A stretch of DNA of 64,000 nt. It comes from Phoronis australis (Eukaryota; Phoronida; Phoronidae). The stretch covers positions 62,001-126,000 of the forward strand of contig NMRA01000729.1 of NCBI GenBank assembly GCA_002633005.1, in the 5' to 3' direction. The notes under the pieces were generated by a model that was given only the letters and a program-made list of their open reading frames with translations, had not been told where the DNA came from and searched no databases. Below, in pieces: positions 12,101-24,490 of this stretch. Each line of letters starts with the position of its first letter. The first letter of the stretch is position 1. A program made the translations under genes and the position numbers.

Positions 12101-14890
12101 TAAAAAGACTATTCCAAGAGATGTCAAATGGCAGACTTGAAATATGTAGTGCACACATGCAACTTTTTTCTGAAACTTAACTTTCCTACGTTTTTAATAA
12201 TAAATGTGGTTCTGACTGTTTCACTGCTCATCTAAATGTGATAGTCTTGACATCTAAAGCTATGTTAGGTCACCAGTGGAGAGAGTAAAGTAATAAACCT
12301 CCCCAAAACAAAATAATCTGGTTATCTAACAGTGTGCAAACGTCTGTCTCAAGAATACTGCACTTTCCCCACAAAAAGTTCTGCTTAACTGATGGACAAA
12401 CAATTTATTTTATTCGGAAACGTGTATATCTAATTACTTTGAGATGATGGTGGTTGGTGAACTTGTTTTCGAAGAGTTCATTCAAACATTGCGTACATTG
12501 CGCTTCTAGAAAGAATTGTCTGCTGACTGACCTTCCGGTGCCTTTATAACAAAAAGTTCAGGATAGCTCATGAACTTTACTTCTCTCTTAGAAATCCTCA
12601 TATTCCAATAAAAACTGGTCAGACAAGAGGAGTTACATGGCTACATATCAGTCAAACATTTTATTGATTTGATATCAAAGAAGTTAGTTCGGGCTGAAAA
12701 AGCGTTGCAATGTTTACTAAACGGGACACCAAGAAATGAGCGCTCATGTTTGCCTACAAGACATAAATTCCAGAAAGGACGATCTACATACGCTTCTCCG
12801 GAAATTCTGTATAGTCACTCAGCTGTGTTACGGCAAATAGACGTTTCATTATTGAAAAAAATGTACTGAGCTGACATATAACCCCAGTGGAACTTCCTCA
12901 TTCAAAGCAACTCCCTCTTTGGTGATCTAGGCCAAGTGTAGTACTCGAACGTCAGAACTCGTTTTCTGTTACAGGCAGAGAGTCTTCCGTCTAGAACATG
13001 GATTAAAAGTTTCGAGGTCGAAACAAGCTCACTATATTTAAAGGGGCATTTCGCAGTTGTTAACCTATTTACGCTGCTTAACTTACAACCGAAGCGCTTC
13101 GGGCCTTAGGAAATTACCACATCTGATCTTGGACTGTTGCAGAATGAACCGGTTACTTAAGTCACAGGCAATGAGTACCTGATCTATTTGAATTCACGGT
13201 TTAGGGATGATCAGCCGCAATGAATTCTGAAGCATCCTGAGTTGGCTGATGAGAGGAGGCCATGTGACGGATATTCCCCTCAGTGGAAGTTTCCCATCAG
13301 GAAGGCACATGTACAAGACTTGGTCGATTGTCTTCATGGGAACTTTTATTTACTTTCATCTGCCGTCTTGGTTGTAATATACTTTACCAGGAAAAGATGC
13401 ATCTCGCCGTTTCTGAAGCTGATCATAGCATTAAAACATGAGCTTGTCTGGGTTTAGATGTAAATTATAGTCTTGAACAAATAATTTTTCTTGAACTATT
13501 TACATTTTCACTATTTTTGCCCGAATCTGTGAGCAACTCTCGAAATGCTGATTTTTGCGTTAGATTTGTAAATCGGTATTTTTCCTATTATTTACGAATG
13601 TTTATTGGCACCGTTTGAAACAACGACAACACAGTAGTACAAAAATTGTGGGACACGACTGGTTAAATAAAAACTTTATTTACACATGCTTTAAATGAAC
13701 ATATCTTCGGATTTTCGCTGGCTCCGAAATACTTTTCCTCGAAAACTTATTTTTTCATCGTCACCATTACAAATTCTCACATCATGAACGCATAATTCTC
13801 TGCTGAAAAGCATCACATGTTGTTTTTGTTTTCAAATAGTACAAAAACCACTCTTCGATTCCAGCAGGAACATCGTTTACCGACAGTGTATTTGCCTCTG
13901 ACATCTTGTTTGTTTGTCGGGTGTCACGTGACTTTTTGTTTAGCCCGTCTATTTTTTTCTTAACCGAAATAACAGAGGTTTGAACGTAATCACATTAGGT
14001 TATGCAGGACCCTAAAAAAATTTCAAATTTGGCTAATTTCAGAACATCATATCTCAAAAAGGGCGGATTGGATTCATAGAAAATGTTCGGGTACTATTCT
14101 TGTACAATGTTGGTTTTGAAGTATTTCACTTTTGCATTATTGTTTATCTAATCCTTTAAGTAGCATAAAACGAAAATGAAATGGTATTTTACAAACCTGT
14201 AACAGCGCTTTTTGAATACAAATAAAATGTTATCATCTCATTGATTCCGTGGTTTTATCATCAATGTTTCTTTCTCATTTGAAACATTTTACTAAAATGA
14301 CATGTTCACGTGACCCAATTAATAAAAAGTGAGAAATCTAATCATGTTTTCTACATTCAGAAATATATACTTTTATTGAGCTAAAATTTACAGTTTTCTA
14401 GTTATTTCGCTGAATGCTTTCAGACTTGTCGATGTGCATGTCTTCTTGTCTCGTGACCTACGCAACATAACTATGAACATCAGGGTCCAGTACGTTGCAT
14501 TAAAGTTACACGCGTATAACAACAATGACGTCGCATTATCACGCGTCACGTTGTTATTGTTGAACAATGCACCTGACGTAATGCAACAATCAAACTTATC
14601 CAAAGGATAACTTTTGAAGCTTTATACAACTCATCCCAGGTCTGAAAAGTTCCTTTGTCATGCAAGCAATTAGTGTCTACCATTGAAAAGAACTGATGAG
14701 GGTAAAGGCGTCAAAATGTGAGACTGCGAATATCATTTGAATGGCCTTCTGCATGATTTTCGACAAATATGACAAGGAATTAAGTGATTATCGTGCATTC
14801 TAGGGCTACATGGAGTGTAGATTTCTCATGAAATTGCGAAACACTTCTTACAACGCCTTATATATTATATATGTTGAAAATGGATGAAAA
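12101..14890. other. No gene seen
   Basis: Contains short frames at 12669-12869, 13242-13457 and 14388-14603 (minus) without motifs, splice context or codon signal. Nothing else recognised. Confidence 0.5.
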
Positions 14891-14904
14891 ATATGTATAA
14901 AAGT

Positions 14905-15030
14905 ATAATATATAAATATAAATATATGCATATACATATACATATACATTATATATATACATATACATATATATATATACATATACATATATATATATAT
15001 TTATATATATATATATATATATTAAGTACA
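14905..15030. repeat. (TA)n/(CATATA)n microsatellite
   Basis: Alternating TATA and CATATA units over about 125 bases; overlapping frames rich in Tyr and Ile are artefacts. Confidence 0.93.
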
Positions 15031-15308
15031 ATAAATATACATACCGATACCCAGAAAGAGCCAAGAGGCATTGTAACTGAGTTAAATACGTACAAAGAAG
15101 TTATTTTACATGTACATGTATACAATTTTATCGACTCACACAAAGAGACTCAACATTAGAAAAAAATGTTCATACTAAAACCTTATTTTCACGTGCGTCG
15201 AGTTCTTTACATCCATTTAGAAAACAATAATTTTATTATACATATGAGGAATATCTGAATATTTTTGTGAAGATTGGGTTCGAAAATCTGGAAAAGCTGT
15301 ACCCTCAG

Positions 15309-15440
15309 CCCCCCCCCCGCTTACCGTACAAGCAAAGGAAATATGAGCACGTCGATGACTGTTGCATCGCGGGTTTCTTTAAGTAGAAAANTGTGTGTGT
15401 GTGTGCGTGTGTGCGTGTGTGCGTCTGTGTGCGCGCGCTA
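15309..15440. repeat. Poly-C run and (GT)n tract with an ambiguous base
   Basis: Ten C at 15309-15318, one N at 15391, then a GTGTGTGC tract to about 15440. The N probably marks an assembly uncertainty in the repeat. Confidence 0.85.
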
Positions 15441-16219
15441 CAAGAGCAATCAAATGGTTTGTTTAGCTTCATATTATTAAGTTTTAATTTCAAATCGAAA
15501 CATTATCTTGATATCCATCTGTGTGGAGTTGTACGATTACAACAGCACAGGAACTAAGAACTTGTGAGCGCGTTCTTGGAGATACGCCCATATTAAGACT
15601 GGAACTAGCTTCAGGGTCAATTTTGACAACAAGACCTATGTAGCAGGAAAAAATGTCTTCCGAGCCCGTTGTACTATACGAATGAATCAGAACGCTAGCA
15701 TGAAAGCCCGTTATTCAACTGGAGTTCCCAGATGCTCAATTCAAAGGTACGCTGGTCAGAAACACAGTTGAGAACGTTTTGTTTACTCTGAGTCTAAATG
15801 CTCGTCCCGAATTACACAGCGACATTTGAACGCAACCTCGTCCCCAAACCTCAAGATGGCGCTGATCGGTTTAGCCATATCGAGGCTTTGTCATGGTGAA
15901 TAACTTCTGGGCAATGACTGGCTGCTGCCTTGACGTCATTAAAAGAAAGGCGGGTTTTAATTATTTCCACAGGCTATTCATGAAGCAGAAGGCATTGTTT
16001 CGGTTATTGTTTGAAAAAAGGTTGTTGGCGTACTTATTTGGAATTCTTTTTTATTAATAGTATCATAGAAATTAATCAGTTTTCGAATAAAACTACATCA
16101 TTTTTGTAATAATTTACAGTTAAATTTGGTTTGCTTTCATTTTAATATTATACAGTTGGTGTAATTTTATATTACTCAGCGATTTCCTTATCAATGTGTC
16201 ATAATTCTGACAAAATTTA

Positions 16220-16610
16220 TTTTCCATAAACAAGCCTAAAATGGCACTTGTTCGTTCCCTGAAATTCACATGTTCAAGAAATTTGAATCCCAGAAAATTG
16301 TGGTTGTGCCTTTTCGGAGTGCCTCTTTCTACTGTCGCTGATTTTTGTTTACGTTGCTGTCTTGTATTCATAAAGTACATGTATGAAGAACACACCAATT
16401 AAATCGGCCAGATTTACAGCAGGTCTACTGTACAAACGAAATAGTTGCTGCTACACCACTTGCATGACAATGCTAAAAATTGTTCATAGTCCGCCATTTT
16501 CTCAATTTGTTATGAAGCTAAAGCAATATTTGCCGAAATTACATCAACCAGTGATAAAGCGCGCGCTATTGAATGGTATCTGCGTGTGATCTCTACACGC
16601 CGGGAACCAG
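16220..16610. repeat. Interspersed repeat, copy 1 of 2
   Basis: Matches 62185-62585 in the same orientation. Shared blocks include AATTGTGGTTG.GCCTTTTCGGAGTG, a segment with TTTTGTTTACG..GCTGTC..GTATTCATA and AGTCCGCCATTTT. On the minus strand both encode TPKR.NHNFL after MNT..Q.RKQKS, so it may once have been coding. Confidence 0.65.
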
Positions 16611-16799
16611 CAAGAAAATGGCTAAACCGAGCAGCGCCATCTTGAGGCTGCAGTCCATTGTCGCCGGGTTTACCCACAATGCCGCAATATCTGTTAAGCC
16701 CTTTTGTATCTTCGCGATTTTTGCGTCATTGGAGTACAAGTGTTCTTTGTTGATTTCCCATTCTTTACAAGTTTTTCTCGACTACCTTACTTTGTACAT

Positions 16800-16990
16800 C
16801 CTCCCAATACCGCTGCTTTGCTTTGGCTTCAACCCTGACGGAAGTCGGAAAAAGTACACGTACCCGAGGATGCGACACAATGCGTTCTTCACCTGCCCAA
16901 CATCAATCAGAGAAAACAAAATGCAGAACTAGCGGATAATACAGGTTCGTCGATTTAACTTTGAGCCAAACAGAATCTACTTCTTAAAGA
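16800..16990 (+). pseudogene. THAP-domain-like fragment
   Basis: A plus-strand frame reads CFGFNPDGSRKKYTYPRMRH, then FFTCPTSIRENKMQN, a stop, then RIIQVRRFNFEPNRIY. The order C..., K.YPxM, F..xPTS...xKM, R..RxxFxPN follows the zinc-coordinating THAP domain of transposases and transcription factors. It has an in-frame stop at about 16930 and lacks a clear second Cys-His pair. Confidence 0.45.
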
Positions 16991-17804
16991 TACCCTTTCA
17001 GTCCCTTTAATTTTGAATAGTTGAAATATTTCTTCTGTAATATTCCTCGCCAGTTTCGGGCATCACCAGCCAAAATGCTCCAGACATTCCAAAAATGAGA
17101 CACACGCTTTCTTACCTTCGGGACAAAGGATAGTTCTGTAGCTGTCTTATCCGGCACAGCCCTTGTGCCGTATTCGATGGAAACCTTCACAGATTACCAC
17201 AATACGCCTCACTACGTCATACATAACGCGCATAGATTTGGCCATGAGTGAAACGGAAATCGTAACATAATCGAACGTGCTATATTTCAAAGACAAATCG
17301 CATTGTGCGGCACCTGTCTACTTTACCTGATAAGCTGAACAGCAAAGACGTGCGCAAAAATCTTATACGACAGTGCCACTGCCCATGATGCAGGCTATCG
17401 TAGTCGTGAGTTTAAATCACTGCACTAGTTTAACTTCTTGTTTGCGAATAGAGCACTAAGTAACATGAACCAAATACTTTAAACGTCCGCATTTCTAGCT
17501 GCCAACTGTCTAAAGAATCATTATGAAAAATTGTGTGCTGAGTTTTGGATGGGTTTGACTACTCTGGCCACCCAACCCTAGCAGGGATTTTGTTTCATTT
17601 TCGCATTTTTGCAAAATATCGCTGCATTCTGAATTTTTACTGAAACATGCAATGGCATCAAACAGCACCAAATTATAATACGTAAAGATGTATAATTTTG
17701 GATAAATGCCTGACTAAATTATCCACAGCGAGTGTGAGGGATCCAAATTCTAAAACTTTTGTCTTTATACGGTAGAACTCTTTTGAATCATTAACATCTT
17801 TCTT
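16991..17804. other. No gene seen
   Basis: A minus-strand 68-codon frame at 16984-17190 has no recognisable motif. Otherwise unremarkable AT-rich sequence. Confidence 0.5.
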
Positions 17805-18430
17805 GTCAGACGGCGTTAAACAACAAACATTAAACAAAAGCGTCGCCATTTTATAACATCATTATAGTGGCTAATTCACGTACTTTGTTCAAACCAGCAA
17901 AATTAAACAAAAGTAACTTTTTAAAATCTGAAGCTCATGCCACAACATCTGTGAGCCATGCAGATCAGCATATTAACCACGTCATTTCTGAAACACAGTT
18001 ACTACATTTGACCCGATGTAATTTATCTTAGAAAAGTGGCACAAGACTGCAAAATCTGGCCACGTCATCCGTCGCTATTACACGATGTGTGCAGCCACCT
18101 CGTTTGGCATTACTGAACATACTTGCATGTACATGTATTTAACGATTTTTTCTCTTGAAACTACAATTTGCCCCGTTTAGCTGACTAAAAAAGAGAATTT
18201 TTATTAGGCCTTATTACTCATATGAAACCAGTCTCGATATTTTCGTTATTGTGGCATGACAATTTCCGTTACCAAAACTAATACCGAAACCATTAGAAAC
18301 TTAAAAAAACTTTTCAGAATTTATTTGTATTGGACAAACTTAAAATTGCGAAAACGAAAACGGCGCACATGGGCTTTGTTTGTGTCTAGAGTCGTTGACA
18401 ACATTTTAAGATTGTAAGAGTCCTCGCGAG
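17805..18430. repeat. Right arm, part 1, of the large inverted repeat
   Basis: Reverse complement of 6130-6765. Conserved blocks include CGTCGCCATTTTATAAC near 17843 and GTCATCCGTC near 18064. Confidence 0.72.
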
Positions 18431-18774
18431 ATCTTACTCGCAAAAAACGTTCCTACCGAACGCTCTTCGGTTACTGCTGAGAACAAACATAATAATTAGC
18501 GACAGTTTCACCTCGTTCAGTAGCTGTCTCGTCAAAATGAAAAATCTAGCCAAAATATCGCGCTCTTGTTGAAATTACAAGTTGTCTTTGGCAGAATCTC
18601 GTGATGTCTTACTTTTCTAGCGAGGTACTAGCATCATTGAGCTCTACCCAGGTTGACAACGATTAATAGGGTGGTGAGAAACTGATAAGCTGTGCTGGGC
18701 TAACAGAAGTGGAGTGTTCATGTTTTATTGACGAATCGTCACTGAAGATGTTCCATCAGTGGAAAAAACGGCAC

Positions 18775-20695
18775 TATTGATTTGCATATATGTTGTGATG
18801 CGAGTGAATGTCGCATACAGCGTGTTTTTCATTAGTTCACTCAATACTCAATTACCCGAGGTGAGATGAAAATGCAGAAAACTGAGAGAGAATTAGTTGC
18901 GCAAAATCCGGACCCCTATAAGTGACCATTACCGAAACCTGGAAGGCAATACCAGGAAAGCATCAGTGTTTGGGGCATTTTAACGTGTTTTCAAATGTGA
19001 CTGCATATTAGTGGGGTGCATGTTTCCTCGACAAAAGACACCGGCATGTAGGTACCATTGCATCGGCTTCTTATGTTTACCGCTGGGTGCCACTGTGTAT
19101 AATGTAACGTCATAGAATGTGTCTCTCTTTGACCATTTCTTCGTTTTCTACCGCATTATCCAAGTGATTCCGACGACACGGTGTAAGTACCTTGAATTTT
19201 TGGTTTCAGAACAGAAACGTTTACGTCTCGACCTGACACCTATTTAGCCTAGTTATTCTGAACTCAGATATTATTTCTAAGCTAATTACGGAATAAAAAA
19301 CGATTTTATTCCGATTATTGACTTAAAGTAGTTTTTTTACAGAAAGCAGGACTGAATGACACTTTATCATATAATTCAAAAGCCTTTCGAAAAACCTCCA
19401 GACACAGTTTTTTGAGAGGGAGGTAGTCAATGTAAGATAACGGAGAGCAGCACTGGTGCAGCCCATCGTTAAAATATGTTTTGTGCTTTTCAGTTGGAAA
19501 TTGCGACTTATCATAACGTCTATTAGGAATTCACAAAAATTGCATCCTTAAAAGAACGACCCAGTAAGAAAACCCACTCAAAAGGAAAAAAATTCACAAA
19601 AAAGATTTTGGAAAGTTTTTGGTAACTTTTAAGAAATATCTGCTCATGACATCGGAATTTAAAATCAATTGTTCATTTCATCAATTAATATGAACTTTTA
19701 GACTGAATTTTTGCCTTTGCGACCATGAAGATGCTGTTGGTTCAAAAATGTAATTGTTCATACTAGTTGTTGTATTAGTGCAGTTACGAAACACGTTTTC
19801 ACAATTATGAAATATTGTTCTAATATTTTTCACATGGTTTGCAGTTATGCCTAGCATTAGAATGTAACTTGTTTCCGACAGAACGCCATTTTCCATCTAG
19901 GCTTTTCAAAAAAAACACCGGACATTTCGGAAATTAAAGCCGTTGTTGCTTTAAATTAAAATAGAAAAATCGATTACGTAAAAGACAAAAAGATCGACTG
20001 AATAATCATATACACTCAGGTCATTTCACCTGTTGCTCAATGGCACGCGACCTAAATAACTGACATCTAAAAAGGAAGTCTATGTACGACACTCTATTTG
20101 ACTTCAGCGCCATCTATACAACAACGCTGCACTTGGGTGCGCGTTTCGGAATTTCCAGCAGCGTGCATTGAATTTAACATTTTCACAGTTAGGCCATTAA
20201 CACATTTCATTGATTATTGTAATTTATTACATTTGTGGGTAAGGTTTCACTCTTTTTAATGGCTCCAATCATTATTTTATCACTTGAACAGTGAGTCCGT
20301 AATTATTTTAAAAAATAGCCAAAAATTTGTTGATTTGGCATTTGTCCTTTCCTCATGATTTCCTACCTAAACTCGTTAAACTCAGTTGAGTCTAATAGAC
20401 CATCGTATTCGCCACCATATTCCTGCAGTGCTTATCTCTGAGGCCATTTCAGTAAATGGTTTTTGAATTCAACTCACATTCAACTCACAGTGTTCTTAGA
20501 CTACAGGACACCTACTATAACATCAAAACTTGTCGTTTCAGGTTTGATGCTACGTCACACCACCACATCAACACCTTATGGATGTGATAAACAATTCGGA
20601 GAGGGGTCTGACCGAAGGTATAAGTCTTTGAACAATAATTAATTCTACAATTGCGGTGGTTTTATTGTCTTGCGTTTCCAAAACACGCACGTAAA
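18775..20695. repeat. Right arm, part 2, of the large inverted repeat
   Basis: Reverse complement of 576-2636 with many substitutions and short indels. The match starts within ATTGATTTGCATA (near 18777) and runs to the ACACGCACGT block near 20682, next to the foldback element. Confidence 0.75.
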
Positions 20696-20697
20696 AC

Positions 20698-21484
20698 GGA
20701 TTGTTCTCAGCCCCCTTCGACAGCCTCTAACCGCACACCCCACGACCTCCTCCACCCACGACCTCCACGACCCACGACCCCCTCGATCCACATCATACCA
20801 CCTTCTCAATCCAGTCTACACATGCTCAACGCGATCTGAACATAAAACAAGCACTGAATTGCATGACCAACCAGTCGGCCCGTGAGCTCGGACAGCGTTT
20901 CTCTGTTTTTTTTTTTCGCAATTAAGAGAGTCTATTCGGCAAGTTAGAAACCGAAAACAGAAAAAAAAACAAAGCGATCACATCAAATCAAAGACCTACC
21001 AAACGTTACAAATGTCGTTCCCGGCAAAACTCTTCAGTGAATGGCAGGTTCAAGATTTTTTGGGAGAGTGCGACGGATATGTAATTTCTTCAGTAAATAC
21101 AGTTCGAAAAAACAATTTGTTAACCAAAAAGTATTCCAACGTTACATGGAGTATATTGTAAACGAGTATACAACAGAAAGCAAATGATAAGTTGTGAAAC
21201 TATGTCCATTCACGTTAACGTTCTTTCTCCTTTAATTTAGTAGAACAGAAACATTTACGTGACAACAATAGCACGCTCATTTACTATGGTTTAGGTCATG
21301 TTCTTTCTGTTTTTAGCCACCAAGCTTGAGCCATATCTGATTCGCGTGCAGGTAAATCGGCGATGTAATATGATTATGAAATGTGCTACTGTAAAAAGCG
21401 CACGGCTACTGTATATCTATTGCCACAGGTCGTGAGTCGTTGGGGTTGTAGGTCGACGGGGTCGAGGGGGCTTAGAACAATCCC
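20698..21484. mobile_element. Foldback-type insertion in the right inverted-repeat arm
   Basis: Begins GGATTGTTCTCAGCCCCCT and ends with the reverse complement (GGGGGCTTAGAACAATCC), about 790 bases apart. The next bases inward on both sides are rich in CGACC/GGTCG. It sits where the left arm has no extra sequence, so it is an insertion. No coding is visible; a target duplication was not resolved. Confidence 0.55.
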
Positions 21485-22609
21485 ACGTATCAATGAAAAT
21501 TACGATTGTTTGTGTATTAGGCCATAGTCCCAGACCTTCCATCTTTCACATCCTTGGCTACTTCATGGGGTTGTGGGAACTTTGGATCAAATCCTTCTCT
21601 AGATGTTCAAATCATTTTCAGCACTTTTCAAGAATGCACTTCCACTCATTGTAAGAATCTTAGTTTAAAAGTTGGAAAAACAAGCCTCAAATGTTTTATA
21701 GCCACTAGGTACTAGTGCACTATGATCAAAACAGCCAATGAAATGACAGGAAAGTAATGTGTACGGTCATTTCTAAGATGTCTGCTTCCTGCAGAGAAGA
21801 TGAATTAATGTATGAGTGTCCTATTTTCAATATCAAGATTTTAGGTCACATTTTGGTGTCCCAAATTTTGGAGGTTGTCCCGAACTGGAGAATTTTTAGT
21901 GTAGACTCAAAAATTTTTTTTCTTATCCTTAACGCACCCTCTAAAACAGCGCGTAGGAATAAACTTTTGTTGTGCCGTAAACGTTTTTCAATTTTACAGA
22001 AAACTACTTCCAAAATGAAGCTCTTCAATTTTTCAAAGGCTCAACTACATTGATAGAGATTTTCCAAAGTTTACCATGATTACTGCTGTACAGTGGTTGC
22101 AGTGATGCTTAAGGTTTACTTTTATTGAGATAATAAACATTAGTGAAGCAACTGACCAAGAGACATGATTAAAAGACACACGACATTTCAAAACATACTT
22201 GCTTCATTCTCAAGTGGAAATAAAATGACTCAGTAATGCCACCACAGGGCATAAGCTGGAAACATACACAGTGGGATACGGCAGGTGTGAGGTACTGCAG
22301 GAATGACAAATGAAGGGGCATAACAGGAAAGTCACCCAAACAAGAGTAACGTGCGGTGCTACCCTGTTTGCTGCTCATTCAAAACTGGCTTCTCAAATGC
22401 AATCAAAAGGGACTCACATCACGTGCTCTACGTACCGAATTGACGGGTGATTTTACGCTCGTGGCATTGCAGAAAATGTTCTTGGATGGTGCCACCTATG
22501 TACATGTATATATAAATATTTCACCCGCAGAAGCCTGTGTCATGTCATCCGCGTATTAATAAGCGATAATGAAGACGCCGGTGTTCATAGTATTCAGAAA
22601 CTCACATTT
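21485..22609. other. No gene recognised
   Basis: Open frames at 21757-22053 and 22356-22559 have no motifs I know. It belongs to the sequence separating right-arm parts 2 and 3. Confidence 0.45.
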
Positions 22610-23230
22610 GATCATGAAAAAGCAGACACGCATTTATTACTGCAGGGTCATCATCCTAAAGACAGTCACTTTTTAATTATCTTCAAAAGCCTGGACACAG
22701 ATATAATGGTTTTGGGTTTGACTCATGCAGCAAACATTTCTGCATCTCTCAAGATGTTACCAGGAATAACTTCAGAGTAATTGAATGAAGTTCAACCAAT
22801 TTTACTCATAACTGCATGTTCACAGGAACGGTGAGCAAGTTAGTGCTCAAGGTCAAAAGTCTTTAGTTGTTGTTGAGCAGTCGTTCCAGAGTTGGGTTCC
22901 ACATTTGAGTTTCTTGATCAACTCGTGGAGCACACTGAACCCTTTGTATGTAAGCTCTACGTTGACTCATCATCAACAGTTAACGAAGGTCGATACCGCA
23001 ACTTCAGGTTGAAATCAGTGATGGAACCCCCTCATCTCCTATCATGACTATTTGCTGTTACATGCCAAAACAAGCAAACTGTCAATGTGCGATTCATATA
23101 CGAGCCTCGCAATAATAATGCGTTGGCTGTTGGAATACGGTAGTGTGAAATTTCACTGGATGACTCTGCCATTAACCCCAGAACAAGTCATTGAAAAGTG
23201 TTTTCAACGAAAATAAGTCTAAAAAGTGGC
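22610..23230 (+). pseudogene. Decayed fragment of a multicopy DTDV-motif protein family
   Basis: Plus-strand frames with stops read ADTHLLLQGHHPKDSHFLII, SLDTDIMVLGLTHAANISAS, then in another frame CKLYVDSSSTVNEGRYRNF, and finally SVKFHWMTLPLTPEQVIE. This order (EADT..HLLLHA, SPDTDVLVLA, VNE.RY..F, W.TLPxxPE.VLE) is one I recall from a large, poorly characterised repeat-borne gene family in aquatic invertebrates. Several stops and frame changes; not functional. Confidence 0.5.
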
Positions 23231-23994
23231 AGGTTCAAAAGTATGGCATTGCTCTTGTTTAAAGTTAGGCACGCCATGCTCGGAGAGTGAGTAACAGGGA
23301 GTCCCAAAAACATTTTGCTGACGATCATCATGACGATGTTGATGAAGCCACTTAATAAGTGTGTGTTGCGTTGTTAAATATCTTAAAAACTATAACACTA
23401 TGGGAAACCTTGACAGACTGGTGTGCTCATTTTGTGCTCAATGTGACTGTCATAGTTGCATTTAGTGACTCCCCGCGCCGGTTGACAATGTACGACAATG
23501 TCAGTGGATAATGAGAATTATGCCAATACTATAATGAAAGTGATGAAGAATAAATTCAATGAAGAAGCATTGGAAATGTTAAGTTATCCATATTTTGTTT
23601 TATATACCAAGTCTTTATCAAGTTCCAAATGGCTAAAAATATTGTTCTTTTGATATGACCTAAAACCACAATAATGTGTCGGTCAATAGGTGATGCTGCT
23701 AAAAATTATTTTTCTCTTTTAACACTTCTTTAACTTATTTCATAATTTTTTCACTTTTCTTTACTTTTCTTTTCTTTTCTTTTCTTGTCTAGTAACTTGC
23801 AATGAACAAAATCAAATCATTTAGCTTTGCTCTGTTTCAATGTTTTTGGGGAAAATTTTGCAAAATGCCTATTTTTAAGGTCAACTTCTCTAAAACGTGC
23901 AATTCATGACACCAAAACCATCAAAGTTATATTTCCTTCCAAAAGTAGCCACGGAAGTGATTTTCTAGGCTTCTTGCAGTTAAATGGGCTATGG
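23231..23994. other. No gene seen; short CTTTT repeat
   Basis: A TTTTCTTTTC run occupies about 23755-23788. Otherwise no recognisable feature. Confidence 0.5.
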
Positions 23995-24490
23995 CTAATA
24001 TGCACAATCTGGTAAAGCCGCTTGTGATTAAATACATTGTTGACTGGATGGAGCACAAGGTGTATGAAACATCTAACACAGTGTCGCACAGAGCTTTTTG
24101 TTGTCAACACGCCTGCGTCACCACATGTCAGAACTCGCAAGTATACAGGCCAATCCAGACCATGCAATAATGTATCGCCTGTAGTGTTAATCAGCCGGTA
24201 AAAATCAACAGTTTTAAGTTTGATGGCAAAGTCATGTTTGAAGAAGGCAACCATGCTCGAATCACTTATAGTGACCTTCCCTGAAAGCTTAAGGGAATTG
24301 TCAACCTAATATGCACCTTTGTCATGGTAACCACATATTCCGCCAGTCAAATTATCAATTCCAGACAACCTTGTCCTGAGTGCGTGCTGCAAGTTAGTGG
24401 AGGTGCTAATCTAACTTTCGCATAGTTACCATGGCGACCAGGCAGTTTCACGGTCAAGATCACCAAGTGTAGATTTGAAAGCGGTCATGG
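23995..24490. repeat. Right arm, part 3, of the large inverted repeat
   Basis: Reverse complement of 1-575. Conserved blocks: CAATCTGGTAAAGCCGCTTG, AAGTATACAGGCCAA and AGATCACCAAGT. On the minus strand the frame 24254-23904 reads VRCFIHLVLHPVNNVFNHKR, parallel to the left arm. The repeat may continue past 24490, where the left arm has left the window. Confidence 0.72.

Noticed and set aside
11795-12180. Open frames of about 119 codons on both strands
   Set aside because: They cross the GA-rich tract and consist of Ser/Leu/Pro or Arg/Glu repeats; low-complexity artefacts.
14858-15159. Tyr/Ile-rich frames on both strands
   Set aside because: Translation of a TA/CATATA microsatellite.
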